Below, in pieces: positions 47,222 through 52,864 of a stretch of DNA of 52,864 bases; the first letter of the stretch is position 1; each line of letters opens with the position of its first letter. Origin of the DNA: JAPLXD01 sp043802865 (GTDB lineage Bacteria > Patescibacteriota > Minisyncoccia > Moranbacterales > UBA11712); contig JAZDKQ010000031.1 of the NCBI GenBank assembly GCA_043802865.1, positions 1 to 52,864 of the forward strand. Direction: 5' to 3'. The notes beneath the pieces were generated by a model. It was given only the letters and a program-made list of their open reading frames with translations, did no database searches and was not told where the DNA came from. A program made the translations under genes and the position numbers.

Positions 47222-48913
47222 ATGAATTTTGACCTAGTTAGTACAGTTGAAACGTGCTACACATACGTCAAAGATAATCCTCCTCTTCTATTCTATTCCC
47301 ATATTCCTACAGCGATAGTTTCTCTACTAATCGGTCTTTTTGTCTTCCTAAAAAATAGGAAGTTACTGATTGGTAAAATACTAATCGCCATTTCTCTCGC
47401 ATTTTCATTGTGGTCTTTTTTGGATCTGATAATATGGACTAGTTATGATAGCGGCAAAATCATGTTCTCATGGGCTATATTAGGAATACTTAGTGATTCC
47501 TTCTTTATACTTAGTCTGTATTTTCTTTATACATTTATTGAAAAAAGAGATGCGCCATTATGGCCTAAAACAATTTTGTCTGCTCTTTTATTACCCGTTA
47601 TTATCTTATCTTTTACAAAATTAAATCTGCTATATTTCGATATTCCAAACTGTGAATCGACTGAAGCAAATTTTATTATAAATTATAATCATTTACTTCA
47701 GCTTTTCGTTGCTTTATGGATTCTTGTCTTGTTTATATCAAAGTATAGGAAATCGGAAAAAGTGGAAAGAAAGCAAATGACAATTGCAACTATTGGAATT
47801 TATTTGTTTTTGCTTTCATTTTTCATAACTGATTTTATATCTGTCAAACTTGACGGAGTTGTTGATTATAATTATGAAATTGGCATGTATGGTCTCTTTG
47901 GTATGGTTTTCTTTGTAGCTTTTCTTGCCTATCTCATCGTCAAATACAAGGCTTTCAATATCAAGCTCATTGCCACGCAGGCTCTCATTACTGCGTTGAT
48001 CATCGGAATTGGTTCGCAATTCTTTTTCATTCAAAATACGACCAATGTTATTCTCAACGCGATAACTTTGGCGTTGGTTCTCGGATTTGGATATATGCTT
48101 GTGAAATCGGTGAAACTTGAAGTCCAACGAAAAGAGGAGCTGCAAAAACTTTCGGATGAGCTCGCGCTTGCCAATGAGAAACTCCGCCAGCTGGACAAGG
48201 CCAAGTCGGAATTCATATCCATTGCGTCGCATCAGTTGCGCACGCCCCTCACTTCGATCAAGGGCTTCGGGTCCTTGCTTCTTGAGGGGACATACGGCGA
48301 GATTCCACAGGCGCAAAAAGGAGTGCTGGAGAAGATATATATTTCCAATGAACGGCTCATTCAATTGGTTGAAGATCTGCTCAATATATCCAGAATCGAA
48401 GCGGGAAGAATGGAATTTGATTTCCAGGAAGCGCAAATTGAGGATCTCGTCCAGGAAGCCGTGACAACCCTCGAACTGGCCGCCAAAGCCAAGAATCTCT
48501 ATCTCCATTGGGAAAAGCCGGCGGTTGCGATGCCGAAACTCAAGATCGACATCACAAAGATCAAAGAAGTGATCTCGAATATGCTGGACAATTCGATCAA
48601 ATATACCCAAAAAGGCGGAATCACGGTTAAGCTTGAAACAAATACTGTCTGGAGCACGGATCATAAAGAACATCAAAGCACTGTCCGCGTCATTGTTTCC
48701 GACACGGGAATCGGAATGGATGAGGAAGAAATCAATATGATCTTCGAGAAATTCCAGCGCGGAAAGCAAGTTTCGCACTATCACACCGACGGTATGGGAC
48801 TGGGAATGTATATCGGCAAGAAAATCGTCGCCGAACACAAAGGCAAGATTTGGGCGGAATCGGAAGGAAAGGGCAAGGGGAGCCGGTTCGTGTTGGAATT
48901 GCCGGTGAACTAG
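47222..48913 (+). CDS. Sensor histidine kinase with 7TM-type N-terminal membrane domain
   Basis: 563 residues. Seven to eight hydrophobic segments in the first ~285 residues (7TM/HisKA_7TM-like sensor), a short coiled coil (about 298-325), HisKA with the phospho-acceptor His337 in ASHQLRTPLTSIKG, and HATPase_c with N box MLDNSIKYTQKG, G1 DTGIGMDEEE and G2 GMGLGMYIGKK. It autophosphorylates and should pass phosphate to a receiver, perhaps the double receiver at 50364. The sensor part is AT-rich and the kinase part is not, suggesting domain exchange near 47.94 kb. The stop codon lies in a repeat. Confidence 0.9.
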   Translation: MNFDLVSTVETCYTYVKDNPPLLFYSHIPTAIVSLLIGLFVFLKNRKLLIGKILIAISLAFSLWSFLDLIIWTSYDSGKIMFSWAILGILSDSFFILSLYFLYTFIEKRDAPLWPKTILSALLLPVIILSFTKLNLLYFDIPNCESTEANFIINYNHLLQLFVALWILVLFISKYRKSEKVERKQMTIATIGIYLFLLSFFITDFISVKLDGVVDYNYEIGMYGLFGMVFFVAFLAYLIVKYKAFNIKLIATQALITALIIGIGSQFFFIQNTTNVILNAITLALVLGFGYMLVKSVKLEVQRKEELQKLSDELALANEKLRQLDKAKSEFISIASHQLRTPLTSIKGFGSLLLEGTYGEIPQAQKGVLEKIYISNERLIQLVEDLLNISRIEAGRMEFDFQEAQIEDLVQEAVTTLELAAKAKNLYLHWEKPAVAMPKLKIDITKIKEVISNMLDNSIKYTQKGGITVKLETNTVWSTDHKEHQSTVRVIVSDTGIGMDEEEINMIFEKFQRGKQVSHYHTDGMGLGMYIGKKIVAEHKGKIWAESEGKGKGSRFVLELPVN

Positions 48914-48945
48914 TATTTTGTATCTTGTATATAGTATTTAGTATT
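48911..48945 (+). repeat. AT-rich dispersed repeat after the histidine kinase gene
   Basis: TAGTATTTTGTATCTTGTAT continuing as ATAGTATTTAGTATT. It shares a stretch of at least 19 bases (GTATATAGTATTTAGTATT) with 20356-20375 and supplies the TAG stop of the kinase gene. Confidence 0.7.
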
Positions 48946-48966
48946 TTTTTGAATGCCAGATAATTC

Positions 48967-48995
48967 TTGTAATTTCGTGCCAGATATGGTACGAT
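48967..48995 (+). promoter_or_regulatory. Promoter of the nucleotide-sugar dehydrogenase gene
   Basis: TTGTAA at 48967-48972 and TACGAT at 48990-48995 with a 17-base spacer; a moderate match. Confidence 0.5.
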
Positions 48996-49023
48996 TTTTT
49001 AGTAATTATTGATCTGTTTTACT

Positions 49024-50304
49024 ATGCAAAAGAAAAAGGGGAAAGTCTGCGTGATCGGGCTTGGATATGTCGGATTTCCGCTGGCGGTTCAGTGCGCGGT
49101 GAAAGGATATGGGGTTTTTGGATATGACAAGGATGAGAAAAAGCTCTCTCGCATCGAAAAAGGCGAGAATATTGTTGATGAAAAATATCTTGATGAACTC
49201 TTGCCAAAAACAAAGATAAATATTGTCCGTGATGAGAAAAAAATAAGCCAATGCGATATATTCATCATTGCAGTTCCCACTCCTGTCGATGAAAAATATT
49301 ATCCCGATTTAAGTTTTGTGGAAGCGGCCTCTCGAACGGTCGCGGAAAATATGAAGAGCGGCGCGCTCGTCGTTGTCGAATCGACGATCAATCCGGGGGT
49401 TTGCGAGGAAGTTGTCCGACCGATATTTGAAAAAGCAGGCTGGGAGATTGGAAAAAGCGTTTTTATTTCCCATTGCCCGGAAAGAATCAATCCCGGAGAC
49501 AAAAAATGGAATGTGACGAATATTCCCCGAGTCGTCGGTTCTTTTGACGAAATTGGTTTGAATAAATCCGTGAAATTCTATGAAAGCATTATTGATGCCG
49601 AAATTATGCCAATGAAAACCATCCGCGAAGCTGAAGCTGCCAAAATTATCGAGAATTCATTCAGAGACGTGAATATCGCTTTTGTGAACGAACTCGCAAA
49701 GTCTTTTGACCTCATGGGGATCGATATTGTGAATGTCATCAAGGGCGCCGCGACCAAACCTTTTGCCTTCATGCCCCATTGGCCGTCATGCGGAGTTGGA
49801 GGCCATTGTATTCCAGTCGATCCGTATTATCTCATCGAAAAAGCCAAAGAAAACGATTTTGACCACAAATTTTTGAGAACTGCGCGCGCGATAAATAATA
49901 GCATGCCGCTTTATACGGTTGAATTGACGCAGGATGCCTTGAACGAGGTCGAAAAGCCGTTCAAGAACACAAATATAGGCATACTGGGTATTTCATATAA
50001 GGCAAATGTAGGCGATTTGCGAGAAAGTCCTGCATTGAAAATTATTGAGCTGCTGAAAGGACACGGGGCAAATGTTCATATCTTCGATCCATATGTGCCG
50101 GCCAAATCAACGGCAGCCAGCTTGAGCGAACTGCTTGATAGTGTCGACGCGATCATAATCACGGCAGATCATAAAGAATTCAAAGATTTGCAGCCTGAAA
50201 TATTGAAAAAAAAGAACATCACAGTCGTGATAGACGGAAAAAATTGTCTTAACAAGGACAACATCCAAAAGTTGGGTATTATTTACAAAGGTATAGGGCG
50301 ATAG
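49024..50304 (+). CDS. Nucleotide-sugar dehydrogenase (UDP-GlcNAc/ManNAc-type)
   Basis: 426 residues from the ATG at 49024. Rossmann motif IGLGYVGFPLA at the N-terminus, middle domain EAAKIIENSFRDVNIAFVNE, and the catalytic Cys262 in GVGGHCIPVDPYYL, then the C-terminal NAD/substrate domain GISYKANVGDLRESPA. Enzymes of this family oxidise the C6 of UDP-sugars to uronic acids. The PxxGVGGHC form and GAATKPF point to UDP-N-acetylhexosamine dehydrogenases (WecC/WbpA type) rather than UDP-glucose dehydrogenase. It is far from the main polysaccharide locus. Confidence 0.88.
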   Translation: MQKKKGKVCVIGLGYVGFPLAVQCAVKGYGVFGYDKDEKKLSRIEKGENIVDEKYLDELLPKTKINIVRDEKKISQCDIFIIAVPTPVDEKYYPDLSFVEAASRTVAENMKSGALVVVESTINPGVCEEVVRPIFEKAGWEIGKSVFISHCPERINPGDKKWNVTNIPRVVGSFDEIGLNKSVKFYESIIDAEIMPMKTIREAEAAKIIENSFRDVNIAFVNELAKSFDLMGIDIVNVIKGAATKPFAFMPHWPSCGVGGHCIPVDPYYLIEKAKENDFDHKFLRTARAINNSMPLYTVELTQDALNEVEKPFKNTNIGILGISYKANVGDLRESPALKIIELLKGHGANVHIFDPYVPAKSTAASLSELLDSVDAIIITADHKEFKDLQPEILKKKNITVVIDGKNCLNKDNIQKLGIIYKGIGR

Positions 50305-50308
50305 AAAG

Positions 50309-50336
50309 TTGTTTTTGTCTGAAAATCTGATATAAT
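50309..50336 (+). promoter_or_regulatory. Promoter of the double receiver gene
   Basis: TTGTTT at 50309-50314, 16-base spacer, TGA-TATAAT with TATAAT at 50331-50336 (extended -10). Confidence 0.7.
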
Positions 50337-50363
50337 ACGGACATAAGCCTTAACTTCAAATTT

Positions 50364-51188
50364 ATGCCTAAAATAATTGTCGTCGAGGATGATCCGATGC
50401 TCGGGGAAATATATGAGAAAAAATTCAGCGATGCCGGATTTGAAATGAAGCTAGTAACCAGTGGAAAGGCAGTCGAAGGCGATGTGGCCGCCTATCAGCC
50501 CGAAATGGTGCTTCTAGACATCGTTCTTCCTGATATGGATGGGTATGAAATTTTGGAAGCTTTGTCGAAAAATGACGCCACTCGCTCTGTTCCGGTCTAT
50601 GTTTTCAGCAACTTGAGCGCGAAAGAAGATATCGAAAGGGCGACAACTCTCGGAGCGAAAGGATTCATCACAAAATCAAGTTTCACTCCGTCTCAATTGG
50701 TTGAGGAGGTGAAAAAAATTCTTGGGAGTGCTCCGGCTGTGGAAGATACAACTGCTGCAACAAGCGTTCCAACCTCAAGCGGCGCCGAAAAATCTATTTC
50801 GAACCAAAAAGAAAAAAACAGTCACAAAGTTCTGATCATTGAAGATGAGGATGTTTTCATTGAAATGTTCGGTGATAAATTGAAACAGGAAGGATTTGAA
50901 GTTGTTTCAGCCAAAAACGGAAAATGGGGACTCAAAGAGGCCGAAGAGGGCGGATTCAGTTGTATCTTGCTTGATATGATGATGCCGGCGATGAATGGAT
51001 ATGAAGCTGTCAAAGAACTGCGCGCAAACGAAAAAACGAAAGATACGCCGATCATCATCCTTTCCAATTCAGCGCTTGACAGCGAAGTGCAAAAGGCGAT
51101 GGAACTCGGAGCAAACGAATATTATATCAAAACCCAAGTGACCCCCGGCGAAGTGGCGGATCGGGTGAAGGAATTGATCAAGAAATAA
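50364..51188 (+). CDS. Tandem two-receiver response regulator without output domain
   Basis: 274 residues made of two CheY-like receivers: 1-123 with acid pocket E8/D9/D10, phospho-site D52 (LLDIVLP) and K104; and about 153-274 with E160/D161 region, D204 (LLDMMMP) and K256. A ~30-residue Ser/Thr/Ala linker joins them. Both are complete and should accept phosphate. No DNA-binding or enzyme domain follows, so it acts by protein contact or as a phosphorelay. The nearest kinase is the 7TM-type one at 47222. Confidence 0.9.
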   Translation: MPKIIVVEDDPMLGEIYEKKFSDAGFEMKLVTSGKAVEGDVAAYQPEMVLLDIVLPDMDGYEILEALSKNDATRSVPVYVFSNLSAKEDIERATTLGAKGFITKSSFTPSQLVEEVKKILGSAPAVEDTTAATSVPTSSGAEKSISNQKEKNSHKVLIIEDEDVFIEMFGDKLKQEGFEVVSAKNGKWGLKEAEEGGFSCILLDMMMPAMNGYEAVKELRANEKTKDTPIIILSNSALDSEVQKAMELGANEYYIKTQVTPGEVADRVKELIKK

Positions 51189-51198
51189 GTAGCAGCCG

Positions 51199-51246
51199 TT
51201 TCCTAACATTCAATGTTAGGAGCGCCTAACATTGAATGTTAGGAAA
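51199..51246. repeat. Double palindrome repeat just before aspS
   Basis: CCTAACATTCAATGTTAGG (51202-51220), itself a 9-bp-arm palindrome, is followed after AGCG by its exact reverse complement (51225-51243). With flanking TTT/AAA the whole forms a 22-bp hairpin, or two small ones. It ends 5 bases before the aspS ATG. A degenerate copy lies at 9014. Confidence 0.9.
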
Positions 51247-51250
51247 ATTT

Positions 51251-51676
51251 ATGCAGCGAACTCTGATTGCAGATACAACAAGCAATATTGATCAAACCGT
51301 GAAAATTTCCGGCTGGGTGAAAACCCGCCGCGACCACGGAAAGATCATTTTCATCGACCTCCGCGACCGGTCGGGTGTTTTGCAATGCGTGATCACACCG
51401 GATAAAAAAGAAACTTATGATTCAGCTCAGCATATCAGAAGTGAATTTGTGTTGGAGCTTGAAGGTTTGGTTAAAAAACGCCCTGAAAACGCTGTTAATC
51501 CTGAAATTGAAACTGGCACCGTCGAAATGGAAGTGACAAATATCAATATCCTAAATGAATCCAAAACGCCTCCTTTTGAAATTGAAAAAGATACGAGCGA
51601 AGTGAGTGAGAAAGTAAGACTGAAATATCGCTATCTTGATCTTCGGACTGACCGAATGAAAAAAAAATATTATTGA
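51251..51676 (+). CDS. aspS: Aspartate--tRNA ligase, N-terminal fragment (frameshifted)
   Basis: About 141 residues from the ATG at 51251 (MQRTLIADTT); an earlier in-frame ATG at 51236 lies in the repeat and is rejected. It holds the OB-fold anticodon-binding domain (VKISGWVKTRRDHGKIIFID, RSGVLQCV) and the start of the catalytic domain, LKYRYLDLRTDRMKKK. The frame then stops at 51676. The run of nine A after ATG at 51656 should be eight: deleting one gives RMKKNIIERARIIKFIRDFY and joins the next ORF. Confidence 0.88.
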   Translation: MQRTLIADTTSNIDQTVKISGWVKTRRDHGKIIFIDLRDRSGVLQCVITPDKKETYDSAQHIRSEFVLELEGLVKKRPENAVNPEIETGTVEMEVTNINILNESKTPPFEIEKDTSEVSEKVRLKYRYLDLRTDRMKKKYY

Positions 51677-51728
51677 AAGAGCAAGAATAATCAAATTCAT
51701 TCGTGATTTCTATACGGAAAAAAATTTC

Positions 51729-52637
51729 GTGGAAATTGAAACTCCGATTCTGACAAAGGGAACGCCCGAAGGAGCCCGAGAATTTATTGTTCCCTCGCGC
51801 CTGCATCAAGGAAAATTCTATGTTCTTCCCCAGTCGCCCCAGCAGTTCAAACAGCTTTTGATGGTCGCGGGAATTGAAAGATATTTTCAAATTGCCAAAT
51901 GTTTCCGGGATGAAGATCAAAGAGGGGATCGCCAGCCTGAGTTCACCCAGCTTGATGTTGAGATGAGTTTTTCCGACGAAAAAGAAATCCAAGACATTTA
52001 CGAGGAATGCTTAATTGAACTTATTAAAAAATATTATCCGGAAAAGAAGATTACGCAAATTCCTTTTCCAATAATGACCCACGCCGAGGCCATGGGAAAA
52101 TATAACTCGGACAAACCTGATTTACGCAGTGATAAGAATGACCCGAACGAAATGGCCTTTTGCTGGGTAGTGGATTTCCCGCTGTTTACGCGGGACGATA
52201 AGGGAAATCTGAACGCCGAACACCATCCGTTCACCGCGCCCAAGCCTGAGGACATGCATCTGCTTGACTCAAATCCGGACGCAGTTAGAGCGCAGGCCTA
52301 CGATATTGCTTTAAACGGCAATGAAATAGGTGGAGGCAGTATCAGAATCCACAAAAAAGAGCTCCAGCATAAAATTTTTGAAATCTTAGGCTTGGACGAA
52401 AAAACTATTCAAGAAAGATTCGGTCATATACTTGAAGCTTTTGAATTTGGCGCTCCGCCCCACGGCGGAATTGCCCCGGGTATTGACCGTCTCGTCATGC
52501 TTTTGATGGACGAGCCTAATATTCGCGAAGTAATGGCTTTCCCAAAAACCGGAGAGGCAGAGGACTTGATGATGAGCGCGCCGAGTGAAATAGATGAAAA
52601 ACATCTAAAAGAGGTCAAAATAAAAAGAATCTCTTAG
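51729..52637 (+). CDS. aspS: Aspartate--tRNA ligase, catalytic fragment (frameshifted), no GAD domain
   Basis: 302 residues from the annotatable GTG; real coding continues from the upstream ORF. Class II core: VEIETPILTKGTPEGAREF, LPQSPQQFKQLLM, motif 2 YFQIAKCFRDEDQRGDRQPEF, and motif 3 GIAPGIDRLVMLL. Between YNSDKPDLR and FCWVVDFPLF only ~10 residues remain, so the ~130-residue GAD insertion of bacterial AspRS is absent. Joined length is about 460 residues. Whether it charges only tRNA-Asp or also tRNA-Asn cannot be told here. Confidence 0.88.
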   Translation: MEIETPILTKGTPEGAREFIVPSRLHQGKFYVLPQSPQQFKQLLMVAGIERYFQIAKCFRDEDQRGDRQPEFTQLDVEMSFSDEKEIQDIYEECLIELIKKYYPEKKITQIPFPIMTHAEAMGKYNSDKPDLRSDKNDPNEMAFCWVVDFPLFTRDDKGNLNAEHHPFTAPKPEDMHLLDSNPDAVRAQAYDIALNGNEIGGGSIRIHKKELQHKIFEILGLDEKTIQERFGHILEAFEFGAPPHGGIAPGIDRLVMLLMDEPNIREVMAFPKTGEAEDLMMSAPSEIDEKHLKEVKIKRIS

Positions 52638-52643
52638 TTTTTG

Positions 52644-52864
52644 ATGACCCCAAAACACAAAGAAAAATTGAATAAGATTTTGCTCAAATATATTTATTTT
52701 TGTACATTCCTCCTGGGCGTTTCATCGGCCTTTGTTTTGTATATTGAGTCCGATTATTTCAAAATCGGATTTGGCAGCGAAAATATAACTGTTTTCTTTT
52801 TAGTCGCATACGGCTTGGCGCTAATTCTGATGCTCAACTGGCATCATCTCATCCGAAAATACGG
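52644..52864 (+). CDS. Membrane protein, N-terminal part (3' end outside window), MFS-like
   Basis: The frame is open to the window end. The 73 visible residues include two hydrophobic spans (about 16-34 and 47-64) joined by a short loop SDYFKIGFGSENIT, ending NWHHLIRKYG. The loop and span pattern resembles the start of CPR major-facilitator-type transporters, but that is a weak match. It begins 6 bases after aspS. Confidence 0.5.
   Translation, partial: MTPKHKEKLNKILLKYIYFCTFLLGVSSAFVLYIESDYFKIGFGSENITVFFLVAYGLALILMLNWHHLIRKY

Noticed and set aside
1..52864. Recoded UGA codon as in Gracilibacteria or Absconditabacteria
   Set aside because: Many genes end at UGA with 4-base ATGA overlaps into the next gene, and no essential gene needs UGA read as an amino acid.
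1..52864. CRISPR array or prophage
   Set aside because: No regularly spaced direct repeats with unique spacers and no phage structural genes were seen; the repeats found are palindromic and dispersed.

Overview
The window reads as part of a small, streamlined bacterial genome of the Candidate Phyla Radiation (Patescibacteria, probably Parcubacteria-like; the rank is a guess). This rests on trimmed essential proteins (AspRS without the GAD insertion, PheT without the OB-fold B2 domain, ProRS without the editing insertion), FtsA-like and PEGA/baseplate-J-like membrane proteins typical of that group, near absence of Shine-Dalgarno sequences in front of core genes, and tight gene packing with many 4-base ATGA overlaps. 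UGA is a normal stop codon here. Most of the window has moderate GC. The first ~1 kb is visibly GC-richer, and about 46.7-47.9 kb and 17.7-19.1 kb are AT-richer.

Layout. 1-1.5 kb: edge of a Pro-rich protein, a small secreted protein and an L,D-transpeptidase. 1.7-12.7 kb: a surface-polysaccharide locus (Wzy-like polymerase, three GT4 glycosyltransferases, an IPT/TIG secreted protein, a Wzz-like protein, the complete dTDP-L-rhamnose pathway rmlC-B-D-A, and galU). 12.8-17.5 kb: envelope proteins and an FtsA-like ATPase. 17.7-19.1 kb: an AT-rich accessory cassette with a truncated DpnA-like adenine methyltransferase, an intact DpnI-type endonuclease that cuts methylated DNA, and small coupled ORFs. 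19.5-23.9 kb: the alpha-type ribosomal operon infA-rpmJ-rpsM-rpsK-rpsD-rpoA-rplQ-rplM-rpsI. 24-26.4 kb: two membrane proteins and a 23-residue polylysine mini-gene. 26.5-31.3 kb: prmC-prfA and rpmE (minus strand), rpsB-tsf-ricT (plus strand). 32 kb: tRNA-Thr(UGU) and tRNA-Tyr(GUA). 32.3-45 kb: a membrane-anchored Clp-type ATPase with a degenerate first ATPase site, pheS-pheT, an MTH1-like Nudix hydrolase, valS (split), ispH, proS, an acidic Cys-repeat protein, glyA. 45.3-52.9 kb: a membrane protein, an unknown protein, a 7TM-type histidine kinase, a nucleotide-sugar dehydrogenase, a double receiver protein, aspS (split) and the start of a membrane protein.

Themes. (1) The methyltransferase stub beside DpnI suggests that GATC methylation was lost or swapped for restriction of GmATC DNA. 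(2) Several families of palindromic dispersed repeats lie between genes, and three more lie in frame inside coding sequences (a glycosyltransferase, prmC, pheT), like Rickettsia palindromic elements. (3) A set of small single-gene units with strong Shine-Dalgarno sequences and their own terminators stands out against SD-poor core genes. (4) valS and aspS are each split by a one-base change in a homopolymer run, which could be a sequencing error or real slippage. (5) rpsB has a structured leader and shares an overlapping -35 region with the divergent rpmE promoter.

All calls come from reading the sequence and recalled family knowledge; no search was run.
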